64,000 nt of DNA from Glycomyces niveus (GCF_017592475.1 NZ_JAGFNP010000003.1:310001-374000), one strand, 5' to 3'; positions 32,058 through 40,121 are shown, numbered from the stretch's first letter. The notes: a model not told the origin generated them from the letters alone. Numbers and translations: made by a program.

Positions 32058-33008
32058 CTAGCGTTCGATGTCCTCCGCGACGTGCCCGAGCGGGTCGAGG
32101 CGCTCGAGCCCCGCCCGTTCGGTGATCGCCTTGCGAAGCGCCAGTTCAGGGTCCACTCCCGCGGCCCGCGCCGCAGCGACGGCGGCGAGCAGGAAGTCCC
32201 CCACCTCGTCGGCTTCGAGCTTGATGTCGGCCGGGAACTCGGGCAGTTCCAACGGCTCGCCCTGGTCGTGGAACCGCTCGATGACCTTGGCGGCCAACGA
32301 CAATGAAGGCAGCTGCCGTGAGACGCCGTCGGCCGGGTGGTCCCGGTGCGGCTTCTCGGCGGCCTTCGCCTCGTTCCAGTGCTGGTAGAGGTCGTCCGGG
32401 TCGGCGTCGCCCCACACGTGCGGGTGGCGGCGGATGATCTTCTCGACCAGGTCGCCCGCCACATCGTCGATGTCGAAGTCCTCGGCGAGCGAGGCGTGCA
32501 GGAGCGGCTGGAACAGCAGGTCGCCGAGTTCCTCGCGCAGCTCGTCCGGGTCGCCGCCGCTGATCGCGTCCAGGACCTCGTACGACTCCTCGAGCAGGTA
32601 CGGGCCGAGCGTCTCGTGCGTCTGCTCCTTGTGCCACGGGCAGCCGTCCTCCTCGGCGTGCAGCCGCGCCACGGCCTCGACCAGGTCGAGCAGGCGCGCG
32701 CCGGGCGGATCCCAAGAGCCGTAGACGACTTCGAGCTCGACCTCCCCGCCCGCCACGTACTCGGCGAGCGCTTCGCGCAGCTCCTCGTCGCCCTCCTCGC
32801 CGACGATCCACACCCCGCCGGTCTCGATGAACTCGGCGGCGTCCTCCACGAGCTCGACGTCGATCCCCGCGTCGCGCACGGCCTCGACGGTCGGGCTCTC
32901 GAAGAACGCGGCCACCGCCTCGGCGTCCTGCAGGGCGTCCCACGCCTCGACGGTGAGCAGCCCGGCGGGAATGCGCGGGGAGGTCAGAAGCCAGGTGATC
33001 TCGCTCAA
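32058..33008 (-). CDS. mazG: nucleoside triphosphate pyrophosphohydrolase MazG
   Basis: Hydrolyses (d)NTPs to monophosphates, thought to remove aberrant nucleotides. The C-terminal MazG domains carry RLHAEEDGCPWHKEQTHETL, LLEESYEVLDAI, and ELREELGDLLFQPLLHASLA (the metal-binding ExxE...ExxD helices). The roughly 130 N-terminal residues (WLLTSPRIPAGLLTVEAWDA) are the degenerate methylase-like extension of actinomycete MazG. The TTG at 33008 is chosen as start because it overlaps the TGA of the upstream lipoprotein gene (TTGA); the frame stays open further upstream but overlaps that gene. Confidence 0.88.
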   Translation of the reverse strand: MSEITWLLTSPRIPAGLLTVEAWDALQDAEAVAAFFESPTVEAVRDAGIDVELVEDAAEFIETGGVWIVGEEGDEELREALAEYVAGGEVELEVVYGSWDPPGARLLDLVEAVARLHAEEDGCPWHKEQTHETLGPYLLEESYEVLDAISGGDPDELREELGDLLFQPLLHASLAEDFDIDDVAGDLVEKIIRRHPHVWGDADPDDLYQHWNEAKAAEKPHRDHPADGVSRQLPSLSLAAKVIERFHDQGEPLELPEFPADIKLEADEVGDFLLAAVAAARAAGVDPELALRKAITERAGLERLDPLGHVAEDIER

Positions 33009-33676
33009 CGCTGCGGCACCTCGACCTTGAACACGCCGATCAGCGGGCTGATGTCGATCGCGCCGTAGCGCGGGTTCACGGACACGTCGTACTCGGCGAT
33101 GTACCCGTTCAGGTCGTCGGCGAGCCCGGCCTGCTGCTCGCCCCAGGCGCGCACGACCTCCTCGATCACCGTCGGGTCGGACTGCGCGGCCATGGTGAAC
33201 TCCGTGAACTCCTCCTGGGTGAGCCCTTCGGAGGTCGCCCATTCCTCGACCACGCGCTGCAGCAGGTTCTGGTCGGGCATCACGGTCGCCATGAGCACGT
33301 CGTCTTCAGTCTCGGTCAGCTCTCGGGGCTCGGCCGCCTCGGTGAGCTCGTCGTAATACTTCCCGGCCTCGATGAGCTGGGCCTCGAGCTCGTTCGCCGC
33401 GCCATGCGTGTCCGGGGCCTCCAGCCCGATGGCCCGGCCGAGCTCGGCCACGAGCACGATGGCAGCGGCCTGGGTCCGGCTGTCCCCGTAGCTGATGTCG
33501 GCGAGGGTCGCCCCCTGCTCGAGGTACGCGTCGATCTCGCCGTCCACATAACCGTCGAGTGTGGCCTCCGTGACGCGCTGGTCGCCGACGAACATCGCGG
33601 CCCCCTGCTGACTGCCGCAGGCCCCCAAGGCCAACAGCCCGATCGACGCCACCGCGACAAGCCTGAGTTTGCGCAC
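33005..33676 (-). CDS. SurA-like lipoprotein
   Basis: A 223-residue lipoprotein: after MRKLRLVAVASIGLLALGAC the lipobox LGAC gives Cys20 as the lipidated residue. The rest (VGDQRVTEATLDGYVDGEID and LIEAGKYYDELTEAAEPREL) resembles the SurA N-terminal/trigger-factor-like chaperone domain often found just upstream of mazG in actinomycetes. No PPIase domain is present. GTG 33676 is chosen for the GAAGGGAA box and the proper signal peptide. Its TGA overlaps the mazG start. Confidence 0.85.
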   Translation of the reverse strand: MRKLRLVAVASIGLLALGACGSQQGAAMFVGDQRVTEATLDGYVDGEIDAYLEQGATLADISYGDSRTQAAAIVLVAELGRAIGLEAPDTHGAANELEAQLIEAGKYYDELTEAAEPRELTETEDDVLMATVMPDQNLLQRVVEEWATSEGLTQEEFTEFTMAAQSDPTVIEEVVRAWGEQQAGLADDLNGYIAEYDVSVNPRYGAIDISPLIGVFKVEVPQR

Positions 33677-33825
33677 TGCAATTCCCTTCCACTCGACTGC
33701 CCCTGTGACCTTAGCCTCACCAAAGATTCCTCCACAATCCCCCCACCCCGCCCGATCCAGGAGACCTGTCCGAATTCCGACATGAGGGTTCACGAGATGA
33801 GTTGGTTTCGCTACTTTTCGCAGTC

Positions 33826-34227
33826 ATGTCGAGAAAGAAGCAATCGTTCCTCGTGAAGAACTGGGGCTACCTGCTCCTAGTGCTCGCGATCGTCTTCTGG
33901 GCGAGCCGAGACATCGGTCCCGGGCTGGCGCTCATCGCGTTCTTGTTGACGGGAGTCTGGACGCTGACCTTGGCCCCACTCTGGTGCGGTGCGGAAACCC
34001 GCTCCGGCGACAGCTGCCGCAAGAACTCCTACGGCCTCCTGATGGGGTGCAGTCTCCGCCAGCACCGCTGGCAGAAGCTGCAGGACCTGTTCAACGTCAA
34101 GCGGATCCGCGAAGCGTTCGCCGGATGGTTCACCGGACCGCAGAACCGCATCGCCGTCTGTGGGCTCGCCTTGTCCGTGCTCGGAACCTTCGTCACTCCG
34201 ACGCAGTTCCTCATGGCCTTGAAGTAG
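33826..34227 (+). CDS. small membrane protein of unknown function
   Basis: A 133-residue protein with two N-terminal hydrophobic spans (about 13-30 and 33-52) and another near the C-terminus (about 110-127), separated by a basic cysteine-containing loop (WCGAETRSGDSCRKNSYGLL and CSLRQHRWQKLQ). The loop cysteines are spaced like those in other small actinobacterial membrane proteins of unknown role. The start at 33826 (MSRKKQSFLVKNW) is the third-last possible ATG and gives a standard positive-inside N-terminus. A hairpin terminator follows. Confidence 0.8.
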   Translation: MSRKKQSFLVKNWGYLLLVLAIVFWASRDIGPGLALIAFLLTGVWTLTLAPLWCGAETRSGDSCRKNSYGLLMGCSLRQHRWQKLQDLFNVKRIREAFAGWFTGPQNRIAVCGLALSVLGTFVTPTQFLMALK

Positions 34228-34236
34228 GAAGAGGAC

Positions 34237-34269
34237 GGGCCGACCGGTCCCCACCAGATCGGTCGGCCC
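34237..34269. terminator. hairpin terminator
   Basis: Perfect ten-base inverted repeat GGGCCGACCG (34237-34246) and CGGTCGGCCC (34260-34269), 10 bp after the membrane-protein stop. Confidence 0.7.
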
Positions 34270-34326
34270 TGCAAGGGGCGCTCGCGACGGCTCGGGCCTG
34301 GGGCCGGGCCGGGGCGCTCCTCTTTT

Positions 34327-34578
34327 TCAGTGGTGCTTCTTGACGACCTTGCGGGTCTCGGCGACGATCCAGGGGCACCAGCGGTCGCGGTTCCAAGCCC
34401 CGTGCCAGTACGGCGATTCGCCGACGCCCTCCTCGAAGGTCGCGGCCGGATTCGGGCCGCCGCCGTTGTCGTGGCAGTCGACGCGGATCACGTTCGGGTC
34501 CTTGGCGGTCTGGTACACCGTGAAAGTGGCGGGGCCGCGCTGGAACTTGCCGAGGTACTTGTCTCCGGTCTCAGCCAT
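34327..34578 (-). CDS. small protein of unknown function
   Basis: An 83-residue protein, MAETGDKYLGKFQRGPATFT onward, with a tryptophan-rich end (SPYWHGAWNRDRWCPWIVAE). No signal peptide or membrane span. The ATG 34578 overlaps the stop of the upstream gene by eight bases, so the two are co-translated and likely work together. I do not recognise the family. An ATG 15 bp upstream (MCGCA) is an alternative start. Together with its partner it lies opposite an XRE/DUF397 regulator pair. Confidence 0.7.
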   Translation of the reverse strand: MAETGDKYLGKFQRGPATFTVYQTAKDPNVIRVDCHDNGGGPNPAATFEEGVGESPYWHGAWNRDRWCPWIVAETRKVVKKHH

Positions 34579-34891
34579 TGCACACCCGCACATTCCCGGA
34601 CGCCGGCGGCCGGCCGTTGTAGAAGACCATGAACGCCTGGTCCTTGCACCAGGACTTCCATTCGGCGCCGGCCGAGCGCCAGCCGTCTCCCCATGTGGCC
34701 CTGAGGTTCCAGGACGCCAGGCCCGAGACGATCACCACGATGTCCGCCGGGTCCCCGCCCGAGTACACCTGGAACGAGTCGGGCACATCGGCACTCGACG
34801 CGCGGACCGTGAATTGGCGTTGCCCGTCACTGAATCGACCCCGAGTCAGCGGGTCCTGCGCGCCCTGCCGCGCACTCAGTTCTTCTCGCAT
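34571..34891 (-). CDS. small protein of unknown function, partner of the next gene
   Basis: A 106-residue protein rich in Trp and Ser/Gly (DIVVIVSGLASWNLRATWGD, then AGAEWKSWCKDQAFMVFYNG), without signal peptide or TM span. ATG 34891 follows a GGGAGGAG box. It overlaps the downstream 83-residue gene and diverges from the XRE regulator at 35107 across a 215-bp region with inverted repeats. Such pairs next to XRE-DUF5753/DUF397 genes are often regulated by them, but the function is unknown. Confidence 0.7.
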   Translation of the reverse strand: MREELSARQGAQDPLTRGRFSDGQRQFTVRASSADVPDSFQVYSGGDPADIVVIVSGLASWNLRATWGDGWRSAGAEWKSWCKDQAFMVFYNGRPPASGNVRVCNG

Positions 34892-35022
34892 CACTCGATC
34901 TCCTCCCATCCGCATCAGCGGTGTTGAGTCGAGAGTAGGGAGCAAGGAGGATTGTCTCAAGGCGAAAGGCCAGGTAGGACTGTTGGCAATCCGACAGTGA
35001 AATACATTGGGACACAAGCATG

Positions 35023-35048
35023 TGGCAGTATGGTCTGCCAAACTGCCA
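35023..35048. promoter_or_regulatory. inverted repeat in the XRE divergent region
   Basis: TGGCAGT (35023-35029) and ACTGCCA (35042-35048) form a seven-base perfect inverted repeat with a 12-base centre, just upstream of the XRE promoter. A candidate operator for the XRE protein. Confidence 0.4.
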
Positions 35049-35072
35049 TTCGGAACGCGCGACTGCTTGAGG

Positions 35073-35100
35073 TTGCACAATCCGTTGTGGTTGCGATACT
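35073..35100 (+). promoter_or_regulatory. promoter of the XRE regulator, probably leaderless
   Basis: TTGCAC, 16-base spacer and GATACT preceded by TGC (extended -10). Transcription starting about seven bases later would begin at ATG 35107. Confidence 0.5.
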
Positions 35101-35106
35101 GAGTTG

Positions 35107-35913
35107 ATGTCGACGGCATCTGAACTTCGCAGGCAGGTCGGTCGCGAGCTTGCGGCGCAACGGGAACTCGCGGGAATCAAGGTCACCGACAAGGAAGCGG
35201 CCGCGATCGTGGGATCGACCCGGACGCTCAAACGGATTGAGGCGGGCATCAAGGTGCGGGTGACCTTCGTGGTCATCGGCCGGCTCGCCGAGTACTACGG
35301 GGCGCCGAGGCAGACGCGATTCGAGCTGGAACGCATCTGGCGGTTCGTTGACGATGAGATCTGGGCTCAGCCGAGCCACGCGGTCGAGAACTCGGGGTGG
35401 GACGTCTACCTGGAGTTCGAGCGCCTGTCGGTCGGCCTGGACAAGTTCGAGACCATGCACGTGCCGGGTCTGGCACAAACAAGGGCTTACATGCAAAGAA
35501 GATTCGAGCGCGGCGACATCGCCCGCGAAGGGCACCGTGAGTTGATCGAGGACCGATTGGCTCGACAGGACGACTTCATGAACCGGCTCGAATCGACCCG
35601 AAGGCGGTTCCTCTTGTACGAGGGGGTCCTCCACGGAGGCTGCGACCAGGAGCAACTGGAGAAGATGATCGAGCTCGACGAGCACCCGAACGTGACGATC
35701 AAGTACCTGCCCCTGGCAGACGGGCCATATCTGAAGTTGGATGTGCCCTTCTCCGTACTATCCTTCAGGAACATCGAGGAGCCCAGCATCGTGTATCTGG
35801 AGAGCCCCTACGAGCACCGGTTCTATGAGAACAGCGACGCCGTAGGCACTTACCACCGGATTTTCGAGGGAGGGCTCCGACAGGCCAAGTCTCTGAAGGA
35901 GTTCAACCGATGA
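35107..35913 (+). CDS. XRE-family regulator with DUF5753 domain
   Basis: A 268-residue actinobacterial regulator. The N-terminal Cro/C1-type HTH covers about residues 5-65 (REIAAQREL-like start ELAAQRELAGIKVTDKEAAA, then GSTRTLKRIEAG). The DUF5753 domain covers about 95-265 and contains ETMHVPGLAQTRAYMQRRFE, RLARQDDF and VPFSVLSFRNIEEPSIVYLE. The gene overlaps the downstream DUF397 gene by four bases (ATGA), the normal pair in actinomycetes (compare the BldB/AbaA-type XRE-DUF397 loci). Proteins of this kind often control development or antibiotic genes. Confidence 0.92.
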   Translation: MSTASELRRQVGRELAAQRELAGIKVTDKEAAAIVGSTRTLKRIEAGIKVRVTFVVIGRLAEYYGAPRQTRFELERIWRFVDDEIWAQPSHAVENSGWDVYLEFERLSVGLDKFETMHVPGLAQTRAYMQRRFERGDIAREGHRELIEDRLARQDDFMNRLESTRRRFLLYEGVLHGGCDQEQLEKMIELDEHPNVTIKYLPLADGPYLKLDVPFSVLSFRNIEEPSIVYLESPYEHRFYENSDAVGTYHRIFEGGLRQAKSLKEFNR

Positions 35914-36155
35914 GCCAAGATGGGTGGCGAAAGTCGAGTCGGAGCCAGGGCGAGAACGGCAACTGCGTTGAGCTGCGAGTTACCCCGTGGCGCAAGTCGA
36001 GCCGAAGCCAAGGCACCGCGAATAGCGATTGCGTCGAGGCTCGCTCGGCCGGCACCGGCTTCCAGGTCCGTGACAGCAAGCTTGGCGACGACTCCCCGAT
36101 CTTCGACCTGAAGACCGCCGATTTCACCGCGCTGCTCCAGCGAGCCGACCGGTAG
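35910..36155 (+). CDS. DUF397 protein with duplicated N-terminal motif
   Basis: An 81-residue DUF397 protein. The family motif W-R-K-S-S-R-S appears twice: GWRKSSRSQGENGNCVELRV and PWRKSSRSQGTANSDCVEAR, whereas one copy is normal. It is followed by the usual VRDSKLGDDSPIFDLKTADF part. DUF397 proteins pair with XRE-DUF5753 regulators, and the coupled start (ATGA) fits that. The role is thought to be modulating the partner regulator, as antitoxin-like or anti-repressor units. Confidence 0.9.
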   Translation: MSQDGWRKSSRSQGENGNCVELRVTPWRKSSRSQGTANSDCVEARSAGTGFQVRDSKLGDDSPIFDLKTADFTALLQRADR

Positions 36156-36170
36156 CCCGACAGACAACCC

Positions 36171-36203
36171 CGAACGGCCCAGCCAGATCGGCGGGGCCGT
36201 TCG
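36171..36203. terminator. hairpin terminator between convergent DUF397 and immunity genes
   Basis: CGAACGGCCC (36171-36180) pairs with GGGCCGTTCG (36194-36203); it separates the XRE/DUF397 unit from the toxin operon. Confidence 0.7.
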
Positions 36204-36208
36204 CTCGT

Positions 36209-36661
36209 CTACAGCATGGCGTCAGTGACCACGATCGACCGATACGGGTCGATGTCGGCCTCGTCGATCCGCCACTCCGAGATCTGGTGCCCGTCCTCGG
36301 TGACCGTCTCCCGCTCCTCGGCGAGCGTGCTCGGATCGTCGAGAGTCCAGCCGGCAGGGAGCTCATCGACGAAGAACAGCCCGTCCTGGAGGTAGAAGAA
36401 CCCGTCGCCCGGGTTGTAGATCGTCCAGCCTCGGAAGAAGTTCGCGGACGCAGGGTCCTGCACGTTGGTCAGCAGCACCCCGACCGCGCCGCCGCTCGAC
36501 ACCTTGGCGAGCTGCGCCCGCCAGCTTTCGGTGTACTGCTGGAGGTCCCAGTGGTCCAGGGAGGCCTGGAAGTACTCGACATCGCCGTTCGGGAAGGCAA
36601 GGCTTCCGGCGAAGTACTGGTTCGCGTCCGCTGCGTGCGTAGAAGCGGTGACGGTGAACAT
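36209..36661 (-). CDS. CdiI-like immunity protein
   Basis: A 150-residue protein resembling contact-dependent-inhibition immunity proteins. The layout YFAGSLAFPNGDVEYFQASL, YTESWRAQLAKVSSGGAVGV, NVQDPASANFFRGWTIYNPG, then FFYLQDGLFFVDELPAGW and an ETVTEDGHQISEW tail matches a CdiI family I know. No signal peptide: it acts in the cytoplasm, where it should neutralise the toxin. It lies 15 bp downstream of the Ntox21-type gene as the last gene of the operon. Confidence 0.8.
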   Translation of the reverse strand: MFTVTASTHAADANQYFAGSLAFPNGDVEYFQASLDHWDLQQYTESWRAQLAKVSSGGAVGVLLTNVQDPASANFFRGWTIYNPGDGFFYLQDGLFFVDELPAGWTLDDPSTLAEERETVTEDGHQISEWRIDEADIDPYRSIVVTDAML

Positions 36662-36676
36662 TGGCTGCCTGGCTCC

Positions 36677-37144
36677 CTAGTCCTTGAGGCGGTTCAGATC
36701 GGAATCGTACGTGCCGATGCGGCGGCCCTTCCGGTCGAACATCTTCCAGCCGTCCGAGGTGTTGTGCCCGTCGATGTCGCGGGAGATGTACGTCTTGGTC
36801 TTCGGGTTGTAGTAGACCGTCTGGCCGTGGCTGTCGAACTCCGCCTTCTGCGCCGGGATCCGCCGGGTGTACCCGAGCTCCGCGGCCCGTTCCGTGTCGG
36901 ACTTGGGCGTCGTGGAGTCGTCGTCCTTCGGATCGTCCGAGTCCTTGGGGTCCTTCGGGTCGTCGGCGCCCTTCGGACGGGCTTTGTCGCTCTCGGCGTC
37001 CTGCTTGTTCTGATCCATCTGGCCGCCCACCGGCGGCTTCGGTGGTCTCCGGTTCTTGTTCTTCCGCGCATGGAGACCGGTGAGCGCCAGGAGCACCGCG
37101 AACATGATCGCAGCTCGGAAGGCTCCAGGGGTGCGTCGCTGCAT
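36677..37144 (-). CDS. Ntox21-type toxin carried on a short membrane-anchored protein
   Basis: A 155-residue protein with a hydrophobic span at about 9-24 (FRAAIMFAVLLALTG), a Lys/Pro/Asp-rich hydrophilic linker at about 27-85, and a C-terminal toxin module at about 87-155: ERAAELGYTRRIPAQKAEFD, then YISRDIDGHNTSDGWKMFDR and RIGTYDSDLNRL. This matches the Ntox21 C-terminal toxin domain of polymorphic toxins, a probable nuclease. ATG 37144 follows a GAAAGG box; the frame stays open up to 37174. Normally such a domain is the C-terminus of a long secreted protein; here it is a stand-alone gene after the WXG100-like gene. An immunity gene follows. Confidence 0.78.
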   Translation of the reverse strand: MQRRTPGAFRAAIMFAVLLALTGLHARKNKNRRPPKPPVGGQMDQNKQDAESDKARPKGADDPKDPKDSDDPKDDDSTTPKSDTERAAELGYTRRIPAQKAEFDSHGQTVYYNPKTKTYISRDIDGHNTSDGWKMFDRKGRRIGTYDSDLNRLKD

Positions 37145-37154
37145 GAGCGGCCTT

Positions 37155-37877
37155 TCAGACGTCGAGGAGAGCACGGAGGGATTGGATCGAGGTGATCAGG
37201 CCCATGAGCCAGCCGAAGATCCTGCCGACCCACTTGACCACTGCTGCGGCGAGCTGAGCCGCAACGATCGGCGCGGCCGCGCCGGCGGTGAACACGACCT
37301 CCGCGAGCCAGACCACCACCTTCGCTATGCAGTCGGCGACGAATCCGCGGACGAACTCGCGCACCATCGACACGAGATTCCCCGCGCCCCGCACCGCTTC
37401 GCCCATGCCGAGCGCGGTCGCGCCGAAGGCCCCCACGAGGTCGACGTTGAAGTCGGCCATATCGCGGTAGGCCTCGGCGGCGTCGTCCTGCCACGTCGGG
37501 ATCTCCGAGTCGACTGCGGCTTCGAACTCCTCGCCGATGGCGAACAGCTCGTTGGCGATGTTGTCCCAGGTCATCGCTACCGTTTCGATGGTCTCCGGGT
37601 CGCCGGCGAGCCAGTCGAGGGCTTCCTTCAACGGCTCGACCTGCTCGATCGCCCATTCGATGCCCATGGACAGCAGCGTGCTGAACGGGTCGATGAGCGT
37701 GGACCCGACGTTCAGGGCCGCGCCGAGGCCGGCGATGGACCCGTCGATCCAGCTGCCCTCCTTGATCGCGTCGCGGATGCCGGTGTAATCCTCGTAGAAG
37801 CCGAATCCGGTTCCGGCGTCACGGTAGCCGGCCTGGCCTTCCTTGATCTGGTCCGAGGTGGCGATGAGGTCGTTCAT
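37155..37877 (-). CDS. WXG100-like (type VII substrate) protein
   Basis: A 240-residue largely helical protein beginning MNDLIATSDQIKEGQAGYRD. The segment WDNIANELFAIGEEFEAAVD followed by WQDDAAEAYRDMADFNVDLV has the W-x-G-like helix-turn-helix (here WQDD, with A-E-A-Y after it) of long WXG100 superfamily proteins that precede ESX-exported toxins. The C-terminal third is hydrophobic (FTAGAAAPIVAAQLAAAVVK). It follows the EspC-like gene and precedes the toxin gene by 11 bp, and is the likely secretion partner. The function is inferred from context. Confidence 0.78.
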   Translation of the reverse strand: MNDLIATSDQIKEGQAGYRDAGTGFGFYEDYTGIRDAIKEGSWIDGSIAGLGAALNVGSTLIDPFSTLLSMGIEWAIEQVEPLKEALDWLAGDPETIETVAMTWDNIANELFAIGEEFEAAVDSEIPTWQDDAAEAYRDMADFNVDLVGAFGATALGMGEAVRGAGNLVSMVREFVRGFVADCIAKVVVWLAEVVFTAGAAAPIVAAQLAAAVVKWVGRIFGWLMGLITSIQSLRALLDV

Positions 37878-37905
37878 ATGCGGGTCACTCCAAGGGGTTC
37901 GAGTG

Positions 37906-38217
37906 TCAGATCTCGGATTCGAGTCGGGTGAAGTCGTCGGCCGACTGGGTGTCCGCGTCCTCGTATGCGGCTGCGCACTCCTCGATGGCCTGTGCGAGGA
38001 GGACGAAGTTCTCGGCCATCGAGGCCATGCCCGAGTCCTGGTCCTGGTGCCGCTGCTCCATAAGCGGCGGCAGCATCGCGCAGAGCTTGCCGTAGGCATC
38101 GTCTGACATCGCGATGTGCGAGCTGGCCTCCTTGATCGCGGCGAATCGCTCATTGAGCGCGCGCAGGTGCGAGGCGTGGGACCGCAGCTCCTCGGGATCG
38201 ACTTCCTTGGCGGCCAC
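37906..38217 (-). CDS. EspC-like type VII secretion target protein
   Basis: A 103-residue all-helical protein (AAKEVDPEELRSHASHLRAL, then HIAMSDDAYGKLCAMLPPLM), typical of ESX/EspC-family small proteins that form the export partner in type VII secretion. GTG 38217 lies two bases after the stop of the YbaB-like gene, implying translational coupling. It has no signal peptide. Together with the next genes it marks the operon as a T7SS effector module. Confidence 0.8.
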   Translation of the reverse strand: MAAKEVDPEELRSHASHLRALNERFAAIKEASSHIAMSDDAYGKLCAMLPPLMEQRHQDQDSGMASMAENFVLLAQAIEECAAAYEDADTQSADDFTRLESEI

Positions 38218-38219
38218 GG

Positions 38220-38600
38220 CTACCGGTCCTCTTGGGCGCTGGTCTTGAAGCCCGCCATGAGGGCTCGTCCGGTCGGAGAGTCGTCGCCGACCGTCTCGCG
38301 CACGACGGCCGCCGCCGCTTCGGCCAGTTGGCGCTTCGCGTTCTGGTACGCCTGGAGCATCGCCCTCGCTGTGTATTCGGCAGGCTGGCGGGTGATGCGG
38401 TCCTTCGCCTGGACGTCGAGCAGATCGCCGCTGTGGCTGATCGTCACAGTGATCATGCCGTTGTCGTCGGACGCCGTGACTCGGAGCGCCTGGAGGCCTT
38501 CTGCGGCGGCCTGGGTGTCGGCGGCGCGCTGCTCTGCTCGGGCCTTCCATGCCTCCAGGCGTTCCCTGGCGCCTTCGACGTCGAGGAGGGGGTTGTCCAT
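38220..38600 (-). CDS. YbaB/EbfC-family DNA-binding protein
   Basis: A 126-residue YbaB/EbfC-like protein: MDNPLLDVEGARERLEAWKA, then RVTASDDNGMITVTISHSGD (the conserved G-x-V-x-V sheet), and a long alanine-rich helix. Such proteins are often the first gene of actinobacterial ESX substrate operons, where their role is unknown. ATG 38600 follows a GGAACGGAG box. It begins the five-gene toxin operon and runs divergently from a lipoprotein gene. Confidence 0.85.
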   Translation of the reverse strand: MDNPLLDVEGARERLEAWKARAEQRAADTQAAAEGLQALRVTASDDNGMITVTISHSGDLLDVQAKDRITRQPAEYTARAMLQAYQNAKRQLAEAAAAVVRETVGDDSPTGRALMAGFKTSAQEDR

Positions 38601-38789
38601 GATCGAGCTCCGTTCCGGTTGGGGCCGTTGAGGGGTACAGGTCAACGGCCGTCGCCCGATGAGCACTATAGGTGACGCCCGCTCTAGGGCTTGGCGCTAC
38701 GAGTTCGCGGGACCCCGTTGGTGGTGGCCGGTTCATACACTGTGGGTGTTTCTTCGTCAGTGCCCGGCAAGAGAGCGGACATCCCCATC

Positions 38790-40073
38790 ATGAAGCTCAG
38801 AGCAGCGCTGTGCTGTCTGGCCGCCTCAGGACTGTTCCTGAGCGCGTGCAGCAAAGACGACGCGACCATCGATGAACCGACCAAGGAGGCCGTGACCTCT
38901 GAAGCGGCCGAAGAGGAAGTGAGCGCCGAGGCGTTCGACCCGCCGATGCAGTTCGACACCGGGGCGGGTGTACCGCTGCCCGAGGAGGCCGGCGCGGGGA
39001 ACATCAACATGGCCGGGAGCGCCGTCAAGCCGCTCCCGGTGGTCCTGTCGGGGACCAAGGCGTTCATCGCCGTGGCGAACGAGCTGCAGATCGTGGACAC
39101 CAGCACCGCCGAGGTGCTGCCCGCGATCGCCCCGCAGTCCGGCACGCCCATGGACCCGGCGCTGACCGTGTTCGCGGGCGACAACCCGATCCAGGCCCCG
39201 ATCGTCGTTGACGTGGGCGGCAAGGAGCTCGTGGTGGTGCCGTTCCTGACCACCGGCGAGGCCGCGGGCACTGCCGTTGCGCGCCAGAGCCTCGAAGTGA
39301 TCGCGGTGGACCCGGCGTCCGGTGAGCAGGCGTTCAGCGTGGTGCACGAACTGCCGCTCGCGGAGGACGGCTCCACGTACGAGAACGCCGTCGCCAAGGG
39401 CGCGACCGATGGCGTGGTCGTGGTCGACCTCGACATCTACACCGGTTACACGGTCGCCGTTGATCTGAACAAGCAGTCCGTGGCTTGGGAAGCGGTCTTC
39501 TCGACCTCGGCGGTCGCGGGTGACACCGTGGTCGGCAACCCCGGCGAGCGGGAGCTGAACCGGCATTTCGGCGGTCTGTCGATCGTGGACGGCTCCGTGA
39601 AGTGGGACGACCCGGACTTCGGTTACGAGACCGTGGGTCCGGCCGGGTCGAAGTACGTCTACGGCTTCGGCGGCTGGGACCACATCGACGGTGGACTGTA
39701 CTTGGTGGAGGCCGCGACCGGGAAGGTCACGAGCCTCAAGGCCGAGGAGCAGGATTCGGGCTCCTGCCGGTTCGACGGGCAGACCACGCTGGTCTGCAAC
39801 GACACCTGGGGCTGGCTCGGAGCGGTGAACACCGAGACCGGGCAGTTCGTGTGGGAGCAGGAACCTTCGGCCGAGCGCGCGAGCGTGGGGATCACCGCCG
39901 TGTTCCACGGCGCGATCTACGGCAGCACGGAGAACGGTCCGGTGGTGCTCGACGCGCTCACCGGTGCCGACGCCGAGACGGCTCCGGGCGTCGCCCCGTG
40001 GGTCGTGAACGAGTACGCGGCGCTCGCGGCGGACCCGAACGGCGGCGTTTCCGCATACCCCGCCATTGCGTGA
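38790..40073 (+). CDS. lipoprotein with PQQ-like beta-propeller
   Basis: A 427-residue lipoprotein: MKLRAALCCLAASGLFLSAC gives a lipobox LSAC with the lipidated Cys20. The mature part has propeller-like strand repeats (SLEVIAVDPASGEQAFSVVH, TVAVDLNKQSVAWEAVFSTS, GLYLVEAATGKVTSLKAEEQ and WLGAVNTETGQFVWEQEPSA) as in PQQ-binding-like beta-propellers. No redox cofactor motif was found, so a binding or sensing role on the outer face of the membrane is likely. A ribosome site is poorly conserved; the start is set by the signal peptide. Confidence 0.8.
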   Translation: MKLRAALCCLAASGLFLSACSKDDATIDEPTKEAVTSEAAEEEVSAEAFDPPMQFDTGAGVPLPEEAGAGNINMAGSAVKPLPVVLSGTKAFIAVANELQIVDTSTAEVLPAIAPQSGTPMDPALTVFAGDNPIQAPIVVDVGGKELVVVPFLTTGEAAGTAVARQSLEVIAVDPASGEQAFSVVHELPLAEDGSTYENAVAKGATDGVVVVDLDIYTGYTVAVDLNKQSVAWEAVFSTSAVAGDTVVGNPGERELNRHFGGLSIVDGSVKWDDPDFGYETVGPAGSKYVYGFGGWDHIDGGLYLVEAATGKVTSLKAEEQDSGSCRFDGQTTLVCNDTWGWLGAVNTETGQFVWEQEPSAERASVGITAVFHGAIYGSTENGPVVLDALTGADAETAPGVAPWVVNEYAALAADPNGGVSAYPAIA

Positions 40074-40121
40074 CAGGGGGTCCGTGCTGCGGCCCGGACC
40101 CTTTCGGGCGCTCTGTCTCCG

